From: Glutamicibacter sp. B1
Lineage (GTDB): Bacteria; Actinomycetota; Actinomycetes; Actinomycetales; Micrococcaceae
Assembly: GCF_039602135.1 (NCBI RefSeq)
Contig: NZ_CP125942.1
Span: 124,001 to 188,000, forward strand
Direction of reading: 5' to 3'
DNA: 64,000 bases
Within the stretch, counting starts at the first letter, position 1; every line of letters starts with the position of its first letter. The position numbers and the translations under genes were made by a program. Below, piece by piece: positions 43,827-52,425 of this stretch. The notes beneath the pieces were generated by a model. That model was not told the origin of the DNA and did no database searches. It saw only the letters and a list, made by a program, of their open reading frames with translations.

Positions 43827-46658
43827 ATGGCATTGAGCACGCCAGCACTCGGAGAACCCACGGTTTCCCCTACAATTCTCGACCTCGTGAGCGAACCGGG
43901 CCGCGTTAAAACCAGATCCATCGACCGGGTCGCCTACGCCTCGGATGCATCCCACTACTTGTACACCCCGCAGGCGGTGATCCTAGCCAAAGACGCTGCT
44001 GAAGTCTCGGCCTTACTGCGCGCGGCCGCCACCAATAACCAACCGGTCACCCTGCGCTCGGGTGGCACCTCACTAGCCGGTCAGGCCAGTGGCGATGGAC
44101 TGATGATCGACGTACGCCGTAATTTCCGCGATATCAAGTTGCTCGATGATGGTGCGCGCGTCCGCGTTCAGCCCGGAGCCACGGTCCGACAGGTCAATGC
44201 GCGCTTGGCCGTCTACGGCACCATGCTGGGCCCTGACCCAGCAAGTGAAGCGGCCTGCACCATCGGCGGCGTCATCGCGAATAATTCTTCGGGTATGGCC
44301 TGCGGTACCGAATTTAATACCTACCGCACCCTGGAATCCATGACCTTCGTGCTGCCCTCCGGCACCATGATTAACACCGCCGATCCCGATGCCGACCGCC
44401 AGCTGGCCGCCGCCGAGCCACAACTGGTCGCCACCCTTGACCGACTGCTCAAGCGCGTCCGCAATAACCCATCATCGGTCGCCAAAATTCAGAAGCACTT
44501 CGCGCTGAAAAACACCATGGGCTACGGCATCAACGCGTTCTTGGACTACGACACCCCAGCCGAGCTGATGGCGCACCTGATCATCGGCTCCGAAGGAACC
44601 CTGGCCTTTGTCGCTGAAGCGGTCTTCCGCACCGTGCCCATCCGCAAACTGGCCATTGCCACCCTGGCCGTCTTTGACAACCTTGATTTAGCTACCCGTG
44701 CGCTGCCAGAATTGCTCGATTCCGGGGCGGCCACCCTGGAACTCATGGACTCCACCTCACTGCGTGTGGGCCAGGAACTGCCCGGTGTTCCGGAGGCAAT
44801 TATGGGCTTTGACGTGGATCAACAGGCTGCACTGCTCGTCGAATATCACGCCGACACGGCGGAAGAACTCAGCGGATTGCAAACGGCCGGCCAACACCTG
44901 CTGGATTCTGCCGCGCTGCGTGCGCCAGCACTACTTTCGCAGGATGCCACCAACCGCCAAGCCGCCTGGAAATTCCGCAAGGGGCTCTACGCCTCGGTGG
45001 CCGGCGCCCGAGCTTCGGGAACCACCGCGTTGCTCGAAGACGTGGTCGTCCCGGTCGCATCACTGGCCGAAACCTGTGGCAGCCTGCAGGAACTGTTCAC
45101 CCAGTACGGCTACGAAGATTCGGTGATCTTCGGGCACGCCAAGGACGGCAACATCCACTTCATGCTCACCGATCGTTTTGAAGGCGACGCGGCGCTGAAC
45201 CGCTACAACTCTTTCAATGACCAGATGGTGGAACTGATCCTCTCCAAGGGCGGCAACCTCAAAGCAGAACATGGCACCGGTCGCGCCATGGCTCCATTTG
45301 TCCGTGCGCAATACGGCGATGAACTCTACGAAGTTCACCTAGAACTCAAAGCTGCCTGCGACCCACGCCTGATGATGAACCCTGGCGTGATCATCGACGA
45401 AGACCACGCCGCGCACATCCGCAATATCAAACTTAACGAAACCATCGAAGTTGAAGCTGATCGCTGTGTGGAATGCGGTTATTGTGAGCCGGTTTGCCCT
45501 TCCAAAGACCTGACCCTGACCCCACGTCAGCGCATCGTGGTGCGCCGTGCGATCGCCAAGGCCGAGGCTGAAGGCAACACCGAACTGGCAGCTGAGCTGG
45601 AACGCGACTACGAATACAACGGCGTACAGACCTGCGCCGTTGATGGCATGTGTGTCACCGCATGCCCAGTAGGTATCAACACCGGCCTGCTGGTCAAGCG
45701 CCTGCGCCGCGAAGATGCGCATCCCGTGTTGGCGGCAGGCTTCAAGGGCGCCGCCAAGGGATGGGGCCCTGCCACGCGTGTTGGATCGATGGCCCTGAGT
45801 GTTGCCGACAAATTCCCTGCGCCGCTGGTTCGAGGGGTGACCGACGTTGCCCGCAAGGTCATCAGCACCGATGTCATGCCTCGCTATGATGCGGACCTGC
45901 CCGGTGGTGGCAAAGCTCGTAAACCAATGTCCGGTAACTTAGGCGCTGCAGGAACTGAACCACTGGCCATCTACCTGCCGGCCTGTGTGAACTCGATGTT
46001 CGGTCCCGCCGGGGACGGTGAGGGTGTCTCCGCGGCCTTCACCAAGCTGTTGCATGCTGCTGGCGTTTCGGTATTTGTTCCCCAAGGCATCGAATCTACT
46101 TGTTGCGGTACCCCGTGGACTTCCAAGGGATACGCTGATGGGCACGATGTCATGGCGCAGCGCGTCCTGGAAGAAGTGCGTTCTGCCATGCCAGGAAAGA
46201 ACCTACCGGTGATCTCCGATGCTTCCAGCTGCACCGAAGGCTTTGCGCACACCCTAGAAGAGCACGGGTACGAGGTCGTTGACTTGCTGGCTTTCACGAC
46301 CAAGCATTTGCTAGACAAGCTGCCTGAAATTGAGAAGATTTCTTCACTGACCTTGCACCCCACCTGCTCGTCGACGCAAATGGGCCTCAACCCTGACCTG
46401 CAGAAGATCGCGGAGACTGTTGCCCAGGCCGTGAATACCCCGGTGAATTGGGGCTGCTGCGCATTCGCGGGAGACCGTGGCATGCTGCATCCAGAACTGA
46501 CCGACTCGGCCACCGCGCGTGAAGCTGCCGAGGTCCGCCAACTTGATGCCGAAGCGCATGCTTCATGCAACCGAACCTGCGAGTTGGGGATGTCGCGAGC
46601 TACCGGTAAAGAGTACCGTCACGTAGTTGAACTCTTGGCTGAAGCGGCATCCAAGTAA
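43827..46658 (+). CDS. FAD-binding and [4Fe-4S]-binding oxidoreductase, D-lactate dehydrogenase-like
   Basis: 943 residues, a fused three-module enzyme. Residues 1 to about 270 form the FAD-binding PCMH domain (AVILAKDAAEVSALLRAA, LRSGGTSLAGQASG, GGVIANNSSGMACG). A FAD-oxidase C-terminal cap follows to about 530 (VIFGHAKDGNIHFML, EHGTGRAMAPFV). A double Fe-S domain has C547, C550, C553 and C557, then C603, C609 and C613. The C-terminal part has two CCG-type repeats (PACVNSMF, STCCGTPW, HPTCSSTQM, GCCAFAGDRG), as in heterodisulfide-reductase-like subunits. This composition matches quinone-linked D-2-hydroxy-acid dehydrogenases such as D-lactate dehydrogenase. The divergent GntR regulator supports a role in lactate or glycolate use; the substrate is inferred. 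Confidence 0.93.
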   Translation: MALSTPALGEPTVSPTILDLVSEPGRVKTRSIDRVAYASDASHYLYTPQAVILAKDAAEVSALLRAAATNNQPVTLRSGGTSLAGQASGDGLMIDVRRNFRDIKLLDDGARVRVQPGATVRQVNARLAVYGTMLGPDPASEAACTIGGVIANNSSGMACGTEFNTYRTLESMTFVLPSGTMINTADPDADRQLAAAEPQLVATLDRLLKRVRNNPSSVAKIQKHFALKNTMGYGINAFLDYDTPAELMAHLIIGSEGTLAFVAEAVFRTVPIRKLAIATLAVFDNLDLATRALPELLDSGAATLELMDSTSLRVGQELPGVPEAIMGFDVDQQAALLVEYHADTAEELSGLQTAGQHLLDSAALRAPALLSQDATNRQAAWKFRKGLYASVAGARASGTTALLEDVVVPVASLAETCGSLQELFTQYGYEDSVIFGHAKDGNIHFMLTDRFEGDAALNRYNSFNDQMVELILSKGGNLKAEHGTGRAMAPFVRAQYGDELYEVHLELKAACDPRLMMNPGVIIDEDHAAHIRNIKLNETIEVEADRCVECGYCEPVCPSKDLTLTPRQRIVVRRAIAKAEAEGNTELAAELERDYEYNGVQTCAVDGMCVTACPVGINTGLLVKRLRREDAHPVLAAGFKGAAKGWGPATRVGSMALSVADKFPAPLVRGVTDVARKVISTDVMPRYDADLPGGGKARKPMSGNLGAAGTEPLAIYLPACVNSMFGPAGDGEGVSAAFTKLLHAAGVSVFVPQGIESTCCGTPWTSKGYADGHDVMAQRVLEEVRSAMPGKNLPVISDASSCTEGFAHTLEEHGYEVVDLLAFTTKHLLDKLPEIEKISSLTLHPTCSSTQMGLNPDLQKIAETVAQAVNTPVNWGCCAFAGDRGMLHPELTDSATAREAAEVRQLDAEAHASCNRTCELGMSRATGKEYRHVVELLAEAASK

Positions 46659-46665
46659 CAATTTC

Positions 46666-46705
46666 AGTGCCGTCCAGATACTCAGTCTGGGCGGCACTGC
46701 TCTTG
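46666..46705 (+). terminator. Hairpin after the FAD/Fe-S oxidoreductase
   Basis: AGTGCCGTCCAGA (46666-46678) pairs with TCTGGGCGGCACT (46686-46698) with one G-T pair, 8 nt after the stop codon. The downstream T run is poor (GCTCTTGG). Confidence 0.7.
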
Positions 46706-46815
46706 GTGCGAAAAGCACTTATCTACAATGCTCCGGTGCCAAATACCCTAACTAGTGAGTGGTGTCTTCGGAATAGGGTTAAACCTAGTCATCACTGATG
46801 CTCGGAAGGAGCCAC

Positions 46816-47610
46816 ATGCGCATCGCTGTACTGCAGGACGAGGCAGAGGTCTTGGGGATTGAGCGCAATCTCGACGCTATCGATCGTGCTGCGCAGAGTG
46901 CTTCCGAAAATGGGGCAAAGATCTTGCTCACTTCTGAGCTTTTTGCGGTCGGCTATGCTCCTTATGTTTTACGTGATTCTCTGGATGTCGCGTTGTTGCC
47001 TTCAGTGCGTGAACGATTGTCGCAGATCGCGGCGGAGCACTCGATCGCGTTGGTCTACTCACTGCCGGAGATCACTGCGGATGGGTGGCTGATCACTTCA
47101 ACATTCCTTGATGAACGTGGGGCCAAGCTTGCCCATTATCAGAAGGTTCAGTTATTCGGCGCTGAAGAGCACGAGGTATTTGTCGCTGGAACTAATCCTC
47201 CTGCGTCCTTCGACTATGCGGGACTGACGTTGGGTATGGTGATCTGCTTTGATGTGGAATTCCCAGAAATTGTCCGTGAAGCCGCGCGACGTTCGGTGCA
47301 ATTGTTGCTAGTTCCCACCGCTATGGGACGTGGTTATGAGCAGGTGTGCACTCGTCTGGTCCCTACTCGTGCCATGGAGAGTCAGCTGTTCATCGCCTAT
47401 GCAAACCACAGCGGAACTGAAGCTGGGTTTGAGTTGGCCGGAACTAGCGTGATCGCCGGTGCTGACGGAGAGATCTTGGCGCAAGCTGGATCTGGTACGG
47501 AACTTCTTACCGCTGACATCGATGTGAGCACTTTGGAGCAAATCAAATCGGAAGTTCCGTACCTCGCTGAAGCGCGGCGAGATCTCTATGCACAGTGGCT
47601 ATCGAAATAA
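46816..47610 (+). CDS. Carbon-nitrogen hydrolase (nitrilase superfamily)
   Basis: 264 residues with the complete nitrilase-superfamily triad: E41 in LLTSELFAVGY, K110 in HYQKVQLFG, and nucleophile C144 in MVICFDVEFPE. The FDVEFPE form is typical of amidase-like members that hydrolyse amides or carbamoyl groups rather than nitriles. ATG 46816 is chosen over 46798 because GGAAGGAG at 46804-46811 lies just upstream. It is alone between the oxidoreductase terminator and a converging DUF222/HNH gene. Substrate unknown. Confidence 0.9.
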   Translation: MRIAVLQDEAEVLGIERNLDAIDRAAQSASENGAKILLTSELFAVGYAPYVLRDSLDVALLPSVRERLSQIAAEHSIALVYSLPEITADGWLITSTFLDERGAKLAHYQKVQLFGAEEHEVFVAGTNPPASFDYAGLTLGMVICFDVEFPEIVREAARRSVQLLLVPTAMGRGYEQVCTRLVPTRAMESQLFIAYANHSGTEAGFELAGTSVIAGADGEILAQAGSGTELLTADIDVSTLEQIKSEVPYLAEARRDLYAQWLSK

Positions 47611-47623
47611 TGAAGTAGTTTGC

Positions 47624-47663
47624 TGGATGTTCCCGCAAGGCGCAGCGTCGTCCGGGAACATCC
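47624..47663. terminator. Hairpin between converging genes
   Basis: GGATGTTCCCG (47624-47634) and CGGGAACATCC (47653-47663) are exact inverted arms in the 60-nt gap between the nitrilase-like gene and the HNH gene. Neither strand has a good T run, so it is only a probable bidirectional terminator. Confidence 0.6.
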
Positions 47664-47670
47664 TAGAGTC

Positions 47671-49131
47671 TTAGGCTGCGGTGGCTTCCGGGGTATCGTT
47701 CCGGTTCAACTTGTCCTTGAGTTCTTTGAACCATTGTGAATCGGCGGCGAGCTGAGGAAAAGGTTTGTGAGCGTATCCAGTTGCCGGCGGGGCTGTGGAC
47801 CGATATGACATCCCGGATACTGGGTTGATCAACATCGCGTGATCATCTTTCAGCATCGTGTATTCGAACCAGCCTTCGGCCTGCTTGGTCTTGTTGCAGA
47901 GGGCGCAACGACCACAGCAATTGCGCGCGGTGGTCTTTCCACCCTTCGCGTACTGCTTTACGTGGTCTGCTTCTTCAACGATTCCGTCGCAAAAAGGTGT
48001 TCGACAATGTCGGTCTCGAATGCTGATGAACTTCTTGAGCTTCTGCGGGAAGATCCGAGCTTTGGAATCCATGCTTATCAGGTCTTGGTCCCCGGGAGCG
48101 GTGTAGATCCTAGAGAGCTCGGTGAGCACTTCGATTTGTTCGATGTGTTCCGGTGTGAGCTTTGCTTCCATCTCTTCAAATGTAAGTTCGTTCTCGATCT
48201 GATGGCCACCGATCCATTCGCGCACTTCCTGTGCGGGGATGTATCCGTAGCCTTCAAGAAGAGCCGGTTCACGTTCGCCCTGAAATAATGCTCGGTCAGT
48301 CATGATGACGCCAACCTGCAAATTGATAGGCATCTTTGAAGGCTCGCCGATCATCATGTAGCTGAAGAGAATATCCGCTCTGATCTGCTTGAGGGTTCGC
48401 TTGTCACCCTTTTTCTTGAGCTTGCGAGATTCCTCGTAGAGATAGTTCCTCAGCCCCATGCCAGGAAGTAGTGGGAACTGTGCCGTAAGGTTCACGGCGC
48501 CGGTTTTATCATCGATCTCCATACGAGCGAACCGGTTTTCCTCAACGGTTTTGTGCTCTTTAGACACCGGATCAGAATTGAAGGAGAGCGCAAACTTCCG
48601 CACCGTATCTTTGATCTGATTTCGTCCCATGGACTCAAACATGTCTGGGTTCTGAGCGAAGAGCGCATCAAATTCTGTACGTCGTAATGCTTTGACGGTC
48701 TGCAACTCGGTGAGGATTGTCATTACTTGGGATTCGGTAAATTCGCCGCGTGAAAAGGCCGCCGCAATGTTAGGTGTGTCCTCGTGTAAGACTCGGCAGT
48801 TGACTAGGTAGTTGCGGAATCCGGTAGGGGATTGTTTGCGGGCGATAGCGACGCTACCTGCGGCGCCTCGGGTTTGGTCATCGAGATTGACACCGCGTTC
48901 TTCATGATCGCGAATAAATTCCTTCTCGGTTTGGTGAGCAAGGCAAGCCTGCTGGTAACGGGCGACAGCAACGAGGGATTCAAGTCTTTCAATGGCCTGC
49001 AGACAATCGGCTTTGCTGCCGTGGTCTTGAATCCACGTCAGATCTTTTTGCAGTGCGAGCCAGTGGCTTTCGAAATCCCCTGGTTCTCCTGCTGGAGGTA
49101 GGCTGCCCTCCTGCGCCTTTGCTTCGGACAT
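47671..49131 (-). CDS. DUF222 / HNH endonuclease-signature protein (13E12-like family)
   Basis: 486 residues. The N-terminal two thirds is a helical DUF222-type region (LESLVAVARYQQACLAHQTEKEFIRD ... IARKQSPTGFRNYLVNCRVLHEDTPNIAAAFSRGEFTESQVMTI). The C-terminal HNH nuclease motif is RDRHCRTPFCDGIVEEADHVKQYAKGGKTTARNCCGRCALCNKTKQAEGW, with four cysteines framing a zinc ribbon. In actinobacterial genomes this family is multi-copy and includes the M. tuberculosis REP13E12 proteins. GC content is visibly lower than in surrounding genes, consistent with transfer. It is intact and may be a selfish or nuclease gene; the biological role is unproven. Confidence 0.92.
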   Translation of the reverse strand: MSEAKAQEGSLPPAGEPGDFESHWLALQKDLTWIQDHGSKADCLQAIERLESLVAVARYQQACLAHQTEKEFIRDHEERGVNLDDQTRGAAGSVAIARKQSPTGFRNYLVNCRVLHEDTPNIAAAFSRGEFTESQVMTILTELQTVKALRRTEFDALFAQNPDMFESMGRNQIKDTVRKFALSFNSDPVSKEHKTVEENRFARMEIDDKTGAVNLTAQFPLLPGMGLRNYLYEESRKLKKKGDKRTLKQIRADILFSYMMIGEPSKMPINLQVGVIMTDRALFQGEREPALLEGYGYIPAQEVREWIGGHQIENELTFEEMEAKLTPEHIEQIEVLTELSRIYTAPGDQDLISMDSKARIFPQKLKKFISIRDRHCRTPFCDGIVEEADHVKQYAKGGKTTARNCCGRCALCNKTKQAEGWFEYTMLKDDHAMLINPVSGMSYRSTAPPATGYAHKPFPQLAADSQWFKELKDKLNRNDTPEATAA

Positions 49132-49209
49132 ATTTCAATTATACTCCGCTAGCTCGAATATGTCTTCGAATATTGTGGAAAACTTTACCGAGGTTCACGG
49201 TGGTTTTGC

Positions 49210-50793
49210 TTAGGGGTTGGCGAGGAAGGATAGCGCGAGGTAGAGGTCCTGGCGCACCGCGGCGTGGTTGAGGTCTTTGTTGAGGATCTCGCCGATGGTG
49301 GCGATATGGCGGCGCACTGAGTTGCGATGAAGGTCGATGTTTTTTGAGGTTTGATCCCAGGAGCCATTGGCTTCTAACCACCCGCGAAGCACGTCAAGAT
49401 ACAGGTCGCGACGGGATTCTGGGAGAGCAAGTAAAGGGGCGAGTAGCTCTTCGGCGAGCTGTTTACCAGCTTCGGGCGGCAGGAGGGAAGCGAACGAGCG
49501 CGGGATGGCTGTGGCGTCAAGGCTTTGGCGTTTTTCGCGCATTTGGGGGAGTAGGCCGGTGGCCTGGGCTAGTAGATCAGGCAACTTTTCGCCGAGTTGG
49601 CGGTCGGCCGGTTCCGGGAGGCTAAATCCGGCGAGGTAGCCGGAAGATTTTAGATGTTCGAACAACTCGTGGGTTGGCTCGGTGTTGGTCAGCGCCACGA
49701 AGTGATCGGCGTTTAAAGCCACTAGTTCCGTGGCAAGAAGCGTCTGAAGGTGGGGAAGATGGAGGTCGGGATTCTGATCGGCGATGTTATTCAATGGGGA
49801 AATGACCGCAACGCGGACCGAGTCTGCGGTGGTAGATCCGAGGCTGTTGCGCAGGAGATTCAGGGTGTGGGGATCAAGAGGCGTGCGTTGGCGCAGAAGC
49901 ACAGTGGTGGCGAGCTGTTCGGCGGTCGATGAGCTGGTCACGCGTTGACGAGCCAGAACGTCGAGCAGCCCCAGCGCGGTGGTGATCAGGTTGTGGTCGG
50001 AGGCTGACGGGGTGCGCGCGAAGCCGACGGATAGTACGCCGAGCACCGGAGCGTGTGGCCCTGCGGCGATGGTGGCGCGCAGCGGGAAGGCGAGATCAAC
50101 CAGTGAATCTTCGCTGCGCATGGCGAATTTCTGACTGTTCGATGCTTGGGTGAAAAGTTCAGAACTTAGATCGTGGTTCGGGGTGGCGTTCTGGGCGAGC
50201 GAGGCTTCGTGGCGGACTTGTCCCTGCGCGTCGAGCAGTCGGACGCTGGCCTTGAGCCGCTGGGATAGGGTGGCGATCAGTTGGGCCTCGGGGTCGGCGT
50301 GGGTCAGGCAGCGCATCAGTGCGCGGTGTGCTTCGGCGCTGGTGCGTAGCCGGGCGGCGCTATCTGCTTCGAGCAGCTGCGCGAAAGCGATGCCGATGGC
50401 GGCGAAGGGAACGGTGGCTGGGATTTCCAGCAGGGGTAGATTGTTCTCGCGGCACGCGTCCAGGACCGTTGCGGGAACTTCGGTGAAGTAGGGTTCGAGC
50501 CCAAAACCTAGCGCGCTGACCTTCGCCTGGGCGAGGCGGGCGATGAACGCGCGGACTTCTTCGGGATCATTTTCGTGGCCGAGCAACGGGAAACCGCTGG
50601 TGAGGATCATTTCCTCGTCGAGCAGGTAATCGGTGGGATCGTCCATATCGCTAGCTTCCACCCAACGCAGCCGGCGATCGCCCGCGTCGTGGAGCAGGGT
50701 GATTTCTGGAGGTAGCTGACGGAGAAAACGGCTCAGGGTGATGCCGGTGGGCTCGTCGGTGAGCGCGGATGGCGATGGTGCGGAATGTCCCAT
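49210..50793 (-). CDS. PucR-family transcriptional regulator
   Basis: 527 residues. The N-terminal PucR domain is about 30-150 (LDEEMILTSGFPLLGHENDPEEVRAFIARLAQAKVSALGFGL ... VPATVLDACRENNLPLLEIP). A central GAF/GGDEF-like linker region follows. The C-terminal PucR helix-turn-helix ends the protein: LLALPESRRDLYLDVLRGWLEANGSWDQTSKNIDLHRNSVRRHIATIGEILNKDL. Family members activate purine, amino-acid or amine catabolism. A TAAAAT -10 box ends 8 nt before the ATG at 50793, which suggests a leaderless transcript. It is divergent from a permease and an amine oxidase, its most likely targets. Confidence 0.93.
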   Translation of the reverse strand: MGHSAPSPSALTDEPTGITLSRFLRQLPPEITLLHDAGDRRLRWVEASDMDDPTDYLLDEEMILTSGFPLLGHENDPEEVRAFIARLAQAKVSALGFGLEPYFTEVPATVLDACRENNLPLLEIPATVPFAAIGIAFAQLLEADSAARLRTSAEAHRALMRCLTHADPEAQLIATLSQRLKASVRLLDAQGQVRHEASLAQNATPNHDLSSELFTQASNSQKFAMRSEDSLVDLAFPLRATIAAGPHAPVLGVLSVGFARTPSASDHNLITTALGLLDVLARQRVTSSSTAEQLATTVLLRQRTPLDPHTLNLLRNSLGSTTADSVRVAVISPLNNIADQNPDLHLPHLQTLLATELVALNADHFVALTNTEPTHELFEHLKSSGYLAGFSLPEPADRQLGEKLPDLLAQATGLLPQMREKRQSLDATAIPRSFASLLPPEAGKQLAEELLAPLLALPESRRDLYLDVLRGWLEANGSWDQTSKNIDLHRNSVRRHIATIGEILNKDLNHAAVRQDLYLALSFLANP

Positions 50794-50865
50794 GAGACAC
50801 TATTTTAGTTCAAAACTTCCATATTGAGAGCCGGGTCACAGATTTAGGCTTGAAGGCGGAAGAAA

Positions 50866-50910
50866 AACCACAGTGCCCTATTAACCACAGTGCCCTATTA
50901 ACCACAGTGC
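50866..50910 (+). repeat. Three 17-bp-spaced tandem repeats before the permease gene
   Basis: AACCACAGTGC occurs at 50866-50876, 50883-50893 and 50900-50910, exactly 17 nt apart, with CCTATT linking copies. The last copy ends 3 nt before the GAGGA ribosome-binding site of the permease. It could be a repeated regulator site (PucR) or a slippage expansion. Confidence 0.8.
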
Positions 50911-50924
50911 AGCGAGGACCCGAG

Positions 50925-52409
50925 ATGAACAGCACCACTAGCGCCAGGCCGCGACCAGCCACTGGCCTTGGGCCGCAGCTACGGCGGCGTAAGTCGATCC
51001 AGCAGATGGTCGGCGACGCCGAAGCGAACTCCTCCGGCGGCACGCTGCGCCGCACCCTCGGCATGTGGCAGCTGACGATGATCAGCGTCGGCGCCACCAT
51101 GGGCACCGGAATTTTGGTGATCCTCGGGGCGACCGTGCCGATCGCCGGGCCAGCGATTTGGATCTCCTTCGTGATCGCCGGTGTGACGGCATTGCTTTCT
51201 GCCGTGTCCTACGCGGAAATGGCGGGCATGGTCCCGGTAGCCGGCTCCAGCTACTCCTATTCCTATGCGACCATGGGCGAAGGGATCGCCTGGATCTGCG
51301 GTTGGTGCCTGGTCCTGGAATACGCGGTCTCCGTGGCGGCCGTAGCGGTAGGCGCCGGCGAATACGTCAACGAGGCATTGCGCGCCTTCAACCTGCAACT
51401 ACCCGACGCGCTCGCCGGGGGACCGGCCGAAGGTGGCGTGGTGAACCTGCCGGCGCTGATTGTGGTGGTACTGGCGACCTTGCTGCTGGTGCGCGGGGCC
51501 CGCGAATCGGCCATCGTGAACACCATCGTGGTCATCATCAAGGCCGGCATCCTGGTCTTCTTCTCGATCGTTGCCTTCAGCGCCTTCAACGCCGGCAACT
51601 TCGAACCCCTACTGCCCATGGGTGCTGCCGGGGTGACCGCGGCGGCCTCCAGCGTGTTCTTCTCCTACATCGGTTTTGACGCGGCCTCCACGGCTGGTGA
51701 AGAAGCCAAAAATCCCAAGCGCGATCTACCCCGGGCAATTATGCTCTCAATGCTGATCGTCACCCTGACCTATGTATTGGTCGCCGTTTCGGCGATCGGC
51801 GCGCGTGAGTGGACCTGGTTTGAAGGGACCGAAGCAGCCCTGGTGCAGATCGTCGGCGAAATCACCGGGCAGCCATGGCTGGTGCTGGTCTTCGCGCTGG
51901 CCTCGGTACTGGCCATCGCCTCGGTGGTACTCACCGTGCTCTACGGGCAGACCCGTATCCTGCTGTCCATGTCCCGCGACGGACTGGTGCCGGCCGCCTT
52001 CGGCAAGGTCTCACCGCGCACCGGAACCCCGGTGATCGGCACCCTGATCACCGGTATTCTGGTGGCGATCACCGCCGGCTTCATCCCACTGGGTGCACTG
52101 GCCGACGCCACGAGCATCGGCACCCTATTCGCCTTCGCGCTGGTGGGTGTCTCGGTGATGTACCTGCGCCGTAAGCAGCCGCTGGCACCGCGTACCTTCA
52201 AGGTGCCGCTCTACCCCATCACCCCGATCCTCGGTGTGGCCGCCTGCCTGTTCTTGATGAGCCAGCTGGGCTGGCACACTTGGCTGGTCTTCGGGGCCTG
52301 GATGGTCGTGGGCATCGGTATCTACCTGGGTTATGGGCGCCGACGCTCGGTACTCGGAGCGCTGAGCAAGCAAGAATATATCGACTCTCACCTGAATAAT
52401 CGCAAGTAA
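50925..52409 (+). CDS. APC-family amino acid/amine permease
   Basis: 494 residues with about 12 membrane helices after a basic N-terminal region. The start of helix 1, MISVGATMGTGILVILGATVPIAGPAIWISFVIAG, has the G-x-G-I-F-like APC motif. Later segments SVFFSYIGFDAASTAGEEAKNPKRDLPRAIMLSMLI and FGKVSPRTGTPVIGTL match the amino acid/cationic amino acid transporter type. The frame is open from 50850, but ATG 50925 follows GAGGA by 6 nt and the extension is formed by the tandem repeats, so the later start is taken. The amine oxidase gene begins 16 nt after its stop. Confidence 0.93.
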   Translation: MNSTTSARPRPATGLGPQLRRRKSIQQMVGDAEANSSGGTLRRTLGMWQLTMISVGATMGTGILVILGATVPIAGPAIWISFVIAGVTALLSAVSYAEMAGMVPVAGSSYSYSYATMGEGIAWICGWCLVLEYAVSVAAVAVGAGEYVNEALRAFNLQLPDALAGGPAEGGVVNLPALIVVVLATLLLVRGARESAIVNTIVVIIKAGILVFFSIVAFSAFNAGNFEPLLPMGAAGVTAAASSVFFSYIGFDAASTAGEEAKNPKRDLPRAIMLSMLIVTLTYVLVAVSAIGAREWTWFEGTEAALVQIVGEITGQPWLVLVFALASVLAIASVVLTVLYGQTRILLSMSRDGLVPAAFGKVSPRTGTPVIGTLITGILVAITAGFIPLGALADATSIGTLFAFALVGVSVMYLRRKQPLAPRTFKVPLYPITPILGVAACLFLMSQLGWHTWLVFGAWMVVGIGIYLGYGRRRSVLGALSKQEYIDSHLNNRK

Positions 52410-52425
52410 CTACGCAGGAAGTTTC

